A DNA stretch of 20,999 bases from Strigomonas culicis (GCA_000482145.1 AUXH01000337.1:1-20999), one strand, 5' to 3'. Positions 7,701-15,171 are shown, counted from the stretch's first letter. Notes: generated by a model from the sequence alone, not told the origin. Numbers and translations: made by a program.

Positions 7701-9569
7701 GAGCTCCACCGGCACGCGCTGGCCGCGCCAGGCGGCCCACGCGGCGGCCACCGTCGCGGCGTAGGAGCGCAGCTGCGAGATCTGTCCGTGGTGTCGCACG
7801 GAGGCGCAGCGCGGCAGCCGGCGTGCGACAGCAGCCGCGATGGTCGCGTGCTCAAAGCGCGCGTCGTACGGCAGCGGCGGGGATGCGCCGCCGCACTCGT
7901 CCTCCAAGCACCTCACCATCGCGACCTGATCCTCGGCCTCCAGCAGCTGATCCAGCCGCCGGCACGAGGTGACGAAGAGCGCCGCGGTCGACACCGCGTG
8001 CGGGAGCATAAAGATGGGGAACTCGATGGAGCCGAAGATGGAGATGAGGGGGAATATCACCTTTGCGGTCAGCGCGTGGCCGCTGAGCACAAAGGAGAGA
8101 AGGATGGAGAGGACCATACACAGCGGCGCGAGCTCGACCGTCGTCTTCATCAGCGTCGCGCACAGCTGCAGCTCGCGGCGGCAGCGCAGCTCCCCCCGGC
8201 GCGCCGCGTCGTCGTCCTCGATGTGCTCCAGAAACTTGCGCTCCCACCCCATCGTCTTCACGATGCGGATGCCGGAGAGCAGCTCGTTCGTCTTGGCGAG
8301 CCGGCGGTCCGTGCAGGCAGATAGCCGCGCCTGGATGCGGCTCTGCCAATGCGCGAGCGCGGTCTGTACCAGCGTGCTGAGGAGAAACACAAAGAAGCTC
8401 GGCAGCGCGCTCCACCCGACGAGGTAGAACAGCATGGCGATGTAGGCCGTGAGCTCCAGCGGCGCCGACCAGAGAAACGACGCGAGGCGGACGAATTCGC
8501 GGATGTTGCTGACGTCCGTGCTGGCCGCGGTGAGCACGCGGCCCGCGCTCAGCTCCGGCTGCGCGGCACACCGCGTCGAGAGGGTGAAGCACTTTTCGAA
8601 AATCGCGGCGAGCGTCGCCGTGCGCACCGCGCAGCCGAGCCGCTCAAACCGCTGCTCAAATTTATTCCACGAGATGGGCTGGATCGTCTTGCACACACAG
8701 AAGAGAACGACAATGCACAAGCCGTGCCGGGTGCTGTAGTCGCCCGCCGCGCGGCTGCTCTCGAGAAATGACACAAACTGCAGCAGCAGCGGCGGCGTCA
8801 GCGCCTGCGTCACGGTCGTGAAGAGGGCGGGGATCGCCACCGCGACGAAGTCGGAAGAAAAGGTGGTGAGGATCGCCCGCGCGAGGGAGGGCGCGCGCGG
8901 CCGCGGCGCCCCCGCAGCCGCCTCCAGCATCACATCCGCGACGCGCTCGCAGGTACAACAGGCCGCCTCGTTCGCGCCATAGAAGAGCCGTTCGCCGTGC
9001 ACGCACCCGTCGTGGATGCCGGCCGCCGCGTCGGACCCCTGCTGCTGCTGCTTCAGGGCGGCGCGGTACGGTGGGAGGCAGCCCGGCTGCCACTCGATGC
9101 CGGCGTACAGCTCGCGGGCGTCGTCGCTCGCGCGGAGGTAGCCCACCCACCGCAGCCGCCCCCGCACGGCGGGCGCGCCAGCAAAGTGCACCGCCGCCTC
9201 GCGCGGGACAGCCCCCTCCTTGCCCGCACCGTCGCCGCCGCCGCCGGCGATGAAGCCACTCCACGCGAAGCGCCGCCGCAGCTCCGTGTCGCGGTACCGC
9301 TCGCAGAGCCGCGCGCCGCTGGCGGCCGCGCGGTGGGCGCGCCGCGGGGGCGGGAAGTCCGCCTCCTCCAGCCGCTCCGCGCTGGCGAGCGCAATGTACG
9401 GCTGCATCCACGTGTAGAGGTAGCTGGCCCACGGCCCGCACGTCTCGTCGGGCGCCGCGCGCTCGCCATCGTCGGCGCCGCCACCGCCCTCATCGGTGGA
9501 CGGTGCGGCCCACAGCTGGGCCGCCACCGTGCGAAAAGGGTGCACTGGGGAGAGACCGGTGTCCTCCAT
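4710..9569 (-). CDS. ABCC/MRP-type ABC transporter with CAP-Gly-like insertion, 1619 residues
   Basis: A full ABC exporter of the multidrug-resistance-associated (ABCC, trypanosomatid PGP/MRP) class, expected to use ATP to move conjugated or thiol-linked compounds across a membrane. Residues 44-75 (WASYLYTWMQPYI, then E-x-D-F-P) match the ABCC lasso region; there is no TMD0. Residues about 128-212 form a CAP-Gly-like insertion. TMD1 (about 226-560) and TMD2 (about 990-1290) each show six hydrophobic stretches. NBD1 has Walker A GATGSGKST (near 677), signature NLSGGQKAR and Walker B VYLLDDPLAALD, with Asp at the catalytic-Glu position as is usual for ABCC NBD1. NBD2 has GRTGSGKST (near 1373), signature NISVGQRQ and FILLDEATASVD with the catalytic Glu, plus H-loop TIAHR. 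A Gly/Ala/acidic low-complexity linker joins NBD1 to TMD2. The start is the only ATG before the lasso helix. The substrate and the ABCC subgroup cannot be told. Confidence 0.97.
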   Translation of the reverse strand: MEDTGLSPVHPFRTVAAQLWAAPSTDEGGGGADDGERAAPDETCGPWASYLYTWMQPYIALASAERLEEADFPPPRRAHRAAASGARLCERYRDTELRRRFAWSGFIAGGGGDGAGKEGAVPREAAVHFAGAPAVRGRLRWVGYLRASDDARELYAGIEWQPGCLPPYRAALKQQQQGSDAAAGIHDGCVHGERLFYGANEAACCTCERVADVMLEAAAGAPRPRAPSLARAILTTFSSDFVAVAIPALFTTVTQALTPPLLLQFVSFLESSRAAGDYSTRHGLCIVVLFCVCKTIQPISWNKFEQRFERLGCAVRTATLAAIFEKCFTLSTRCAAQPELSAGRVLTAASTDVSNIREFVRLASFLWSAPLELTAYIAMLFYLVGWSALPSFFVFLLSTLVQTALAHWQSRIQARLSACTDRRLAKTNELLSGIRIVKTMGWERKFLEHIEDDDAARRGELRCRRELQLCATLMKTTVELAPLCMVLSILLSFVLSGHALTAKVIFPLISIFGSIEFPIFMLPHAVSTAALFVTSCRRLDQLLEAEDQVAMVRCLEDECGGASPPLPYDARFEHATIAAAVARRLPRCASVRHHGQISQLRSYAATVAAAWAAWRGQRVPVELEWQPVADTPEASDAEGDGAAAAKADGGADRYALVAKPLLQDVQLRLPRGGLTVVVGATGSGKSTLLTSLLGAFAVVEGEVCAARSIAYAPQQAWIMQDTVEANITFFSGARDAARVARAVRCCQLEADMRDLDGGLQAAIGEHGVNLSGGQKARVSLARAVYADRQVYLLDDPLAALDAHVGHQILRDVILDALRAKTRVLATHHLYALPHADLIVVLAEGRVVFQGDHAAYQASAWRARLEADYRKERRQAVAGSAPAGAEEEAEEREADPLALAETAASPLHGPAAGAGRFGPPMQQQEAVEGERRYCRHDEPLAGAGQPPSEASSGACGAEKAAAGGGGGAGLKLIEDEEKESGHVPVAVYTRFMRSAGGVVHGALVMAAFLLLRLLIALGDVWLSVWAARRYADFSDAHYLRLYACIIGATAVVTPLRYLFAYHFLRSGSAALHRELLWSVASAKVAFFDATPIGRILNRFGKDLYVLDSDLPQEFMFFADVLWSPIISLSIAVYSTPLTAVVVAAAVIGFVCLLRFFARIVREVRRRGSIAESPMYSLLEAVLGGRAAIAAYGKARVLFHVALRRLDRVYAAAYLERVAEQWLVLRLELIGCAILLAVVAIGFAERVWEAGDALPASRVALISLSLTMCLQLFWTLPVTVKQGALTEACMNSAQRIVHYVEAVEHEALYLRDEDGGGADATAVVVGEAAAAAPPPADAMAGTLVLHRVDLRYRAGLPLVLQQVSFAIRRGEKVGVVGRTGSGKSTLLQALLRLVDISGGELHVCGRPASSYPLPALRQLFSLIPQDPLLFEGTVRSNVDPFGLCGDAEIAETLRLVGLSADRLGIDDAVQDGGRNISVGQRQLLCLARALLKKGSQFILLDEATASVDPALDRQVQRVVRESFARYTVVTIAHRLHTVAGCDRILVMERGRLVEQGAPRDLVQRADSRFHHLVTQGAVLKCRQRQQQQEDVEGAGLSEAQRTLECQAAVAEAVNEFLKDCI
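8934..9188 (-). other. CAP-Gly-like domain within the ABC transporter (residues ~128-212)
   Basis: The encoded segment follows the CAP-Gly pattern in order: V-x-F-x-G then RGRLRWVG (136-143, like R-G-x-V-R-Y-V-G), LYAGIEW (154-160, like W-V-G-V-E-L/Y), GIHDGCVHGERLFYG (184-198, like the G-K-N-D-G-S-V-x-G-x-R-Y-F core; GxHDG variants occur in tubulin cofactors), and CCTCERV at 204-210 in place of the final strand. One insertion with a Gln run (about 165-183) separates the second and third blocks. The position, cytosolic and between the lasso and TM1, suits a soluble ligand-binding domain. The pattern is seen in the sequence; the fold and ligand are inferred. Confidence 0.7.
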
Positions 9570-9645
9570 GGGAAGGCAAGATATGGTATTGAAAACAAAA
9601 AAGAGAAAAGGTGAAGAAGGGAAAGCAAATGAGGATGACTTCCTT

Positions 9646-9737
9646 CTTTATTTTTTCAAATGAAGAAAGTAAAGGTAATCCCAAACGGGTACACAATGTG
9701 ATAAAAGGAAAGAAAAAAGCGAAACGGAGAACAAGAA
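9646..9737 (-). promoter_or_regulatory. Predicted spliced-leader trans-splice acceptor for the ABC transporter
   Basis: On the minus strand a pyrimidine-rich tract at about 9737-9695 is followed, with no intervening AG, by the first AG at 9647-9646; further AGs lie at 9644-9643 and 9640-9639. The predicted 5' UTR is about 76 bases. A second pyrimidine-rich tract (about 9630-9586) lies inside that UTR and has no AG between it and the ATG at 9569. Confidence 0.5.
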
Positions 9738-9851
9738 AGCAACAAAACACAAAAATGCTCAAAAAAGCAAAAAATGAAAAATGAAAAATAGGTATTTAGT
9801 TTTGTGACCCGAGTATATTATTGGGTAGGTGGTGATGCATTTAATCTTACA

Positions 9852-9878
<27 letters not shown>
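9852..9878. repeat. (AG)13 microsatellite
   Basis: Thirteen AG units in tandem. It reads as a CT tract on the transcribed strand sense and lies in the predicted 3' UTR of the ALDH-like gene. It could be length-polymorphic. Confidence 0.95.
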
Positions 9879-9882
<4 letters not shown>

Positions 9883-10021
9883 GATCGTATGAAACATGGA
9901 ATGGAGTGCATGAAAGGGAAAGGAACTAGTAGCGTGACATCGAAGAGGACATAAGAAGAAAAGGGGAAAACACATCACCTTTGCCACGTGCGCAGAGCAG
10001 CAGGTCGGCTACAGCTGCATC

Positions 10022-11698
10022 CTACTCCGAGGAAGCCACGCACAGCGTCCACAGATGGAGCTCGCCTGGCGCCAACGCGGCCGCCGCCGCCATCAGCTCC
10101 GCGGCCGCCGGGTCCGCGCCGTCCGCTGCCACGCTGCAGACAAACAAGACCGACCCGGCCGTCGTCTCAAAATTCGACCGCAGCGGCGCGCTGAGCGCCC
10201 CGACGGCGTGCCGCACCGCCTCCAGCCGCTCGCGCAGCGACGGTTGCCCGGCACGGGCCTCAATCGATGTGTACAGCACCGCCGGCACGTAATAGTACCC
10301 TTGGCAGGCAACCATGGGTGGCGCAAAGCCCCCTGCCACGTGCCGCCACCGCACCGCACCGCCGCCGTCGCCGGCCACCACCGCCGCGCGCAGCAGCGCC
10401 ACAGCCGCCTCGCGGTGGGCCGCGCTGCGCAGGGGCCCGAGTCGGCTGCTGCGGTCGAGGCTGTGGCCGACGGCGGCGTGCGGGCCGGCGAGCGCGCGCA
10501 CCACCGCCTGCAGCAGCGGCAGACACACGGACTGCGGCACGATGATCAGGGAAAAGGTCGGCGCGAGCGTCACATCGCCGACCACGGCGGCGGATACCCG
10601 CCGCGCGACGACCGCGGGCCCTCCCTCGCGCTCCTCCCCGGCGCCCGCAGGGGGGCAGAGGCCGTGCCGCACGACGTACCGCGCGAGGTGCTGCAGGCCC
10701 CGCCCCGTCCGCGCGGCGCTCCCGTCGGCGACGACCGCCACCTGCAGCCGCTGTGTGCACAGGGCAGACAAACAGTGATGGGGGTGGTGGGGGGGCAGTC
10801 CCTGCTGCAGCGCGCGCACCGCGCCGTCGCTCAGCCCGTACGCCACGAGGCCGCAGCCCGCCGCGGCGGCAGCGCCGTCGGGTGCATCCGGGCGCGCGGC
10901 GGGGGAGAAGAGCGGAAGGACGTGGCGGCGCACGTCCGCGGTGAGCATCACGTGGACGGGCAGGCGCGGTGGGCCGGCCGGCAGCCCCCGCACCCGCGCG
11001 TGCAGCAGGTGCATGACCCACAGCGCCGCGAGCGACGCGCCCTCCGCCGGCAGCCACAGCACCTCCCGCGGTGCAGTCCGCCCGCCTGGGGGGGAGGGGG
11101 GTGGCGGCGCCAGCAGCAGCGCGGCGAGCGCGCGCAGGCCCCAGGCGAGCGCGTGGTAGGCCGGCGTCACGCACAGGGCGATGGAGGGGGTCTGGGCCAG
11201 TGGCGGCGGCGGCGGCGGCGCCGCGCCGGCGAGAGCGCCCTCCACGTCCCGCACGGCGCGGTCGAGGCCGGCGAGGGTGGCGGCGAGCGGCAGGCCCGTC
11301 TGCAGCGACTCCGCGCCGGCGAGCCGCAGGCGGTGCGCCGCCGCCACCTCCGTCAGCAGCCGCACCGCCGCCGCACCGTCCCCGCCATGTGGCGCGGTGG
11401 CCCGCAGCCGCCGCAGGTAGCGCACCGCGCGGCCCACATCGCAGAGGTCGCACGGCGTCACCTGTGCCAGGGACGCCGGCTCGTTCACGTCCTCCACATA
11501 GAGCGGTGCGGCGGTGGAGGGGGAGTAGCCCGCCTGTGGGAAAGCGCGATCGTCCGCCGCGGCACCGGTGGCGGCGCGTGCGCCTTCATGGCGCAGGAGC
11601 GGGACCCCGCCGACCCAGCCCGCGTAGCGCACCGGCGGCACATAGGGCGCGAGGCGCTGACCCCACAGGACGCGTCGGGTCAGGCTGTGCCGCAGCAT
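10022..11698 (-). CDS. Aldehyde dehydrogenase-like protein, probably inactive and mitochondrial, 558 residues
   Basis: ATG at 11698, TAG stop. The N-terminus (MLRHSLTRRVLWGQR) is basic and amphipathic, like a mitochondrial presequence. The body follows the ALDH order: a DVGRAVRYLRRLRA helix (87-100; family D-V-x-x-A-V-x-x-A-R), LLTEV...LAGAESLQTGLPL (114-138; family L-A-x-L-E-T-L-x-x-G-K-P), a TPAYHALAWGLRAL segment (178-191; family I-x-P-W-N), VLWLPAEGASLAAL (213-226; family V-x-K-P-x-E-x-T-P), LVAYGLSDGAVRAL (284-297; family V-x-F-T-G-S), SSRLGPL (417-423; family GP block) and CQGYYYVPAVL (465-475; family GYF-x-x-PT-V). At the catalytic Cys site (family N-x-G-Q-x-C) I read GDVTLAPTF, with no Cys, and the E-L-G-G Glu block is not recognisable. 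The assignment rests on layout, so it is moderate. The length is close to that of mitochondrial P5C dehydrogenases. A structural role is inferred. Confidence 0.65.
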   Translation of the reverse strand: MLRHSLTRRVLWGQRLAPYVPPVRYAGWVGGVPLLRHEGARAATGAAADDRAFPQAGYSPSTAAPLYVEDVNEPASLAQVTPCDLCDVGRAVRYLRRLRATAPHGGDGAAAVRLLTEVAAAHRLRLAGAESLQTGLPLAATLAGLDRAVRDVEGALAGAAPPPPPPLAQTPSIALCVTPAYHALAWGLRALAALLLAPPPPSPPGGRTAPREVLWLPAEGASLAALWVMHLLHARVRGLPAGPPRLPVHVMLTADVRRHVLPLFSPAARPDAPDGAAAAAGCGLVAYGLSDGAVRALQQGLPPHHPHHCLSALCTQRLQVAVVADGSAARTGRGLQHLARYVVRHGLCPPAGAGEEREGGPAVVARRVSAAVVGDVTLAPTFSLIIVPQSVCLPLLQAVVRALAGPHAAVGHSLDRSSRLGPLRSAAHREAAVALLRAAVVAGDGGGAVRWRHVAGGFAPPMVACQGYYYVPAVLYTSIEARAGQPSLRERLEAVRHAVGALSAPLRSNFETTAGSVLFVCSVAADGADPAAAELMAAAAALAPGELHLWTLCVASSE

Positions 11699-11735
11699 GG
11701 CGCGCCGGACAGCCTTAGGGAAAAACTTGCGACTG

Positions 11736-11779
11736 CTTCACGAGAGAAAGAGAGAAAGAAAGAAAGAAAGAAAGAAAGT
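11736..11779 (-). promoter_or_regulatory. Predicted spliced-leader trans-splice acceptor for the ALDH-like gene
   Basis: On the minus strand a CTTT-repeat pyrimidine tract, then CTCTCTTTCTCTC, runs to about 11741 and is followed by GTGAAG, with the first AG at 11737-11736. The predicted 5' UTR is about 37 bases. Here the microsatellite is itself the polypyrimidine tract. Confidence 0.65.
11753..11778. repeat. (GAAA)n microsatellite forming a polypyrimidine tract
   Basis: About six tandem GAAA units on the plus strand, CTTT on the transcribed sense. It overlaps the predicted splice signal of the ALDH-like gene, so changes in repeat length would change the strength of that signal. Confidence 0.9.
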
Positions 11780-11891
11780 GTATGGCGGCAAGGATAAAAC
11801 ACACAACACCTCCCGAAAGGTTACCATGCCGTCATCGTTACGTACAAGAGAGTGACTTTACACACATACGCACACCCACACCAGCCGCTGC

Positions 11892-14800
11892 TCACGCGGC
11901 CAGCGCGAGCGCGTCCACCAGCACGGCCGGGGCCCAGTCCAGTTCCCGCACCGTCCGCCGCAGCACCTCGCGCTCCAGGGTGGAGAGCCCTGGCTGCTGC
12001 CGCTGCGCCGCGCGCGACGCCACGTAGCGCCGCAGCACCGCCGCCGTGGCGAGCGCCACGCACCGCTCCCGCGCGAATGCGCGCTGCGCGGGGGCGAAGA
12101 GGGCGTCGGGCGTCAGCGGGCCCCCCGCCGCGGCGGCGGCGTCCCCGCCGGTGAGCCGCGCCCGCCGCCGGAGCGCGGGCGCGACCAGCTGCAGCAGCGC
12201 CACGACCGCTTCGAGGTCCCACGGCGCCGCGGCCTCGGGCGCGCCGGCGGCGGCCCACCCTTGCAGCGCCCCCAGCATCGGCGCCAGCAGCGGCGCCGTC
12301 TCCGCGTCGGTGTCAGCCGCTGCCGCGAGGTCCACCGACGCGCCCTCCCACGGCACCACCGGCACCTGTAGCGCCGCGCGCAGGCAGGCGAGCGCGGTCG
12401 GCGGCGGCGCGCACGCGGCCACGGCGGCCAGCAGCACATGCAGCACCGCCGGCGCGCCCTCCGCCGCCTGTGGCGTGTCCAGTCCGTCCAGCGCGGGGCC
12501 CAGCGCGCGCGCGGCCGCCGCGGAGAAGCGGCTGGGGCCATCCCCGGCCCACAGGCCTCCGCCGAGCTGCAGCAGCAGCAGCGCGAGCTGCCGGCCGTCG
12601 GCGCCGACCGGCTCGAAGAGCGCGGCGCGGCGCGCGAGGGCCCACAGCAGCAGGTGGCTCAGGAGGCCGTCCCAGCCGAGCACATCAGCGGCGCGGGGGT
12701 GCGCGGCGAGCAGCCCGCGCAGCCACACCGCCCACGCCGCGACCGGCGTGTCGGCCTCCAGCAGCGGGAGAAACACCCACGGCCGCGGGGCGCCCGCGAC
12801 CGCGGCGCTGTGCGCGAGCGGCGGCGGCGCCTGCGCGACGGCGCGCTGGAGATTGCGCGCGAGGCAGGCCCAGGCCGCCGCCGGGGGCGGCGCCGCGCGC
12901 AGCGCCGGGGCGCCGCCCAGCCCGGCCAGCAGCACCGCGAGGGCCGGCGCGGCCGCGTCCAGCGTGTGCTTGGTGCACGCGACGGCGTGCAGCAGAAAGA
13001 GCGCGGCCGTCCGCGCGGTCGCCTCGTCCGCCGCCGCCGCGGGGCGCGAGAGCAGGGCGACGAGCTCCGCGAGGGTGCACAGCTCATCCGGGCCGAGCCG
13101 CTGCTGCAGGTGGTCCTGGATGGACAGGCAGGCCTCCGCAAAGTCCGCCACGACCCGCGCCGCGTAGGCGCGGAGGCTCTGCCGGTCGGCCGCGGTCAGC
13201 CCACCGCCGCCCGCCGCTTCCTCCTCCAGCCGCAGCAGTGTGTGGCACAGCCGCGCGTCCGCGTGCGTGACGGAGGCGGCCAGCGCGGCGCGCCAGCGCA
13301 CGGCCGCCGCGCCGCCCTCGTCGTAGGGCAGCGTGAGACGCACAAAGTAGGCGCTGCCGCCGTCCGGCCCCACCGGCGGGGCGCTGATGCGCGTCGCGAG
13401 CGACGAGGCCACCGCGCGGCGGAGCTGGACGCTCGCCGGGTCCTCCCACAGGAGGTAGGTGGCGAGGTAGTGCCCGGCAGTCGCGCGCACGTAGCGGTGC
13501 AGCAGCAGCTCCTCCTCCCCCGCCTCGTCTCGAGTGTAGAGCTGTACCGCCGCGCGCGCGGCCTCATGTAGGCAGGCGCGGAGGGCGGCGGGTGCCGCCG
13601 CGGCGTGCGTCGCGACGGCCATCTCCAGCACCACGGCCCCGCCCACCCCCAGCCCGTCCGAGAGCACCACGTCGGCGAGGTCGGCGAGGAGGCCGGGGTG
13701 CCCCTGCCGCACCGTCTCGCGCAGCCACAGCAGCGCCAGCAGCGCCGCGGCCACGGCGTCCGCGGAGGCCAGCGGCAGGCGCGTCGCGGCCTCCGCCCCT
13801 CCGCCGCCTGCGCCGCCTCCGACGCCGCGGTAGCTGGTGAAGAGGTGCACGAAAAAGAGCGTCCACGTCTCGTAGCTGCTAGCCGTCCCCCACAGCAGCG
13901 CCGGCAGCGTGCCGGGCGCCTGCGCGAGCCGCAGCAGCAGGTACAGCAGCGGCGCGACCGCGGCCAGCGGCCGCGCGCCCGTCACGACGCCCACCAGCGC
14001 CGCCTCCACCCACGCCAGGAACGGCGGGTCGGTACGGAGCTGGCGGCACGCCGCCGCGACGCTGCGGCCGGCGCCGCCGCAGAGCAGCGCACGGACGAAC
14101 CAGCGCGCGCCATCCTCGTCGGTGTCGCTGTCGCTGTCCGGGGGGGAGGGGGTGAGGAGGAGGCTCATGGAGGAGAGGAGGGCGGAGGTGTAGCCCAGCT
14201 CCTCCAGCCCCAGCACCGCGTCCCCGCCGCGCAGCAGCTCCGAGATCTCATCGAATGGCATCTCGCCCTCCCGCGGCGGCGGCGGCCCCTCCTCCGCCGC
14301 TGGTGCTGGTGGTGGCGCGTCCGTGAGCGGCGCGCCGACCTCCGCCGCGGCCTCCTCCACCCGCTGCGCCCACACCGCCGCCGCCGCCGCGGGCTCCAGC
14401 AGCCGCACGAGGCACTGCGCGGCGCGGCGGCACAGCGACGGGTGCCCCGCCGTCGCGACGACCTGCACCACCGCGTGCACGAAGAGGCTGCAGTCCGGCC
14501 CGGTGACGCAGCGCAGCCGCAGGTCGGGGTCCACCGCGAGGCGCGCGAGCAGGGCGCCCAGCGCAGCCTCCTGGTGCTTCCGCACCGTGCTGTGCAGGCA
14601 CAGCAGCAGCAGCTGGAAGTAGTCCTCCCCGCGGGGGGATGGCGGCGCCGCCGCTGCGGCAGGCGCGGGCGTCAGGGGCACGGTGTAGTAGCCCCGGTCG
14701 AGCCCCGCCAGCTCCTCCGGGCTCCACTGGTGGGGGACGGCGCGGCCCACGGCCGGCGCACTGCCACCCGCCGGCAGCAGCACCACTGGCGGCGCGCTGC

Positions 14801-15131
14801 TGCCGCGATCGCCGAGGTCGCCGCGCATCGCCGCCGACGTGCCATCTTCCGGCTGCACGTGCGCGCTGCGGGCGGCGCCGGGCGGCTGCCGCGCGCGGGT
14901 GGTGACATTGCTGACGACGCCTGCAGGCGCGGCCACCTGCCGGAGGTACGTCTTGTCGATGACAATGGCGGGGAAGGCGCGGCCGACGACGGCCGTGACC
15001 GGCGCGGTGCTGACGTCCGCGCCCGCCGGCAGCGGTCGCTCCACAATGTCACCCAGCACCGCCGACGCGCCGGCCGACACCGCGGCGTGGATGGACGCCT
15101 GCGTGTTGAGGGCGGGCACCGGTGCCGTCAT
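11892..15131 (-). CDS. Helical-repeat protein with RPAP1/Rba50-like N-terminus, 1079 residues
   Basis: ATG at 15131, TGA stop. The N-terminus reads ASAVLGDIVERPLP (22-35), then GRAFPAIVIDK (50-60). A G-D-I-V-E-[RK] motif followed by an F-P motif is what I know from the N-terminus of RNA polymerase II-associated protein 1 (RPAP1, yeast Rba50, plant MINIYO), which helps polymerase II assembly or import. At about 165-200, DYFQLLLLCLHSTVRKHQEAAL followed by GALLARLA resembles the RPAP1 segment in which a helix is followed by Q-R-x-x-A-L-x-x-L. The remainder is a long Ala/Leu-rich series of helices consistent with an ARM/HEAT-like solenoid, as in RPAP1, though shorter than the animal protein. The region at about 75-160 is low-complexity. 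No membrane helices or catalytic motifs were seen. The RPAP1 assignment is inference; the alternative is a kinetoplastid-specific solenoid protein. Confidence 0.85.
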   Translation of the reverse strand: MTAPVPALNTQASIHAAVSAGASAVLGDIVERPLPAGADVSTAPVTAVVGRAFPAIVIDKTYLRQVAAPAGVVSNVTTRARQPPGAARSAHVQPEDGTSAAMRGDLGDRGSSAPPVVLLPAGGSAPAVGRAVPHQWSPEELAGLDRGYYTVPLTPAPAAAAAPPSPRGEDYFQLLLLCLHSTVRKHQEAALGALLARLAVDPDLRLRCVTGPDCSLFVHAVVQVVATAGHPSLCRRAAQCLVRLLEPAAAAAVWAQRVEEAAAEVGAPLTDAPPPAPAAEEGPPPPREGEMPFDEISELLRGGDAVLGLEELGYTSALLSSMSLLLTPSPPDSDSDTDEDGARWFVRALLCGGAGRSVAAACRQLRTDPPFLAWVEAALVGVVTGARPLAAVAPLLYLLLRLAQAPGTLPALLWGTASSYETWTLFFVHLFTSYRGVGGGAGGGGAEAATRLPLASADAVAAALLALLWLRETVRQGHPGLLADLADVVLSDGLGVGGAVVLEMAVATHAAAAPAALRACLHEAARAAVQLYTRDEAGEEELLLHRYVRATAGHYLATYLLWEDPASVQLRRAVASSLATRISAPPVGPDGGSAYFVRLTLPYDEGGAAAVRWRAALAASVTHADARLCHTLLRLEEEAAGGGGLTAADRQSLRAYAARVVADFAEACLSIQDHLQQRLGPDELCTLAELVALLSRPAAAADEATARTAALFLLHAVACTKHTLDAAAPALAVLLAGLGGAPALRAAPPPAAAWACLARNLQRAVAQAPPPLAHSAAVAGAPRPWVFLPLLEADTPVAAWAVWLRGLLAAHPRAADVLGWDGLLSHLLLWALARRAALFEPVGADGRQLALLLLQLGGGLWAGDGPSRFSAAAARALGPALDGLDTPQAAEGAPAVLHVLLAAVAACAPPPTALACLRAALQVPVVPWEGASVDLAAAADTDAETAPLLAPMLGALQGWAAAGAPEAAAPWDLEAVVALLQLVAPALRRRARLTGGDAAAAAGGPLTPDALFAPAQRAFARERCVALATAAVLRRYVASRAAQRQQPGLSTLEREVLRRTVRELDWAPAVLVDALALAA

Positions 15132-15171
15132 TCACGTCTTTCCGATTGGGACTTTTTGGGTGTTGTTTGTT

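Larger units (their letters stand above)
9570..10021. other. AT-rich intergenic region (3' UTR of ALDH-like gene, 5' UTR of ABC transporter)
   Basis: This 452-base AT-rich gap contains two pyrimidine tracts (minus strand) upstream of the transporter ATG and a 27-base AG microsatellite. No ORF of coding-like composition was seen. Confidence 0.7.
11699..11891. other. Short intergenic region (193 bases) with acceptor for the ALDH-like gene
   Basis: This is the shortest gap in the window. After subtracting the predicted 5' UTR of the ALDH-like gene (about 37 bases), about 155 bases remain for the 3' UTR of the 11892-15131 gene and the splice signal, so its 3' UTR must be very short. Confidence 0.7.

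Noticed and set aside
4657..7740. 1027-codon minus-strand frame overlapping the ABC transporter
   Set aside because: It is another reading frame of the transporter, Arg/Gly/Ala-rich, with no recognisable motif. The real frame shows both nucleotide-binding domains without interruption.
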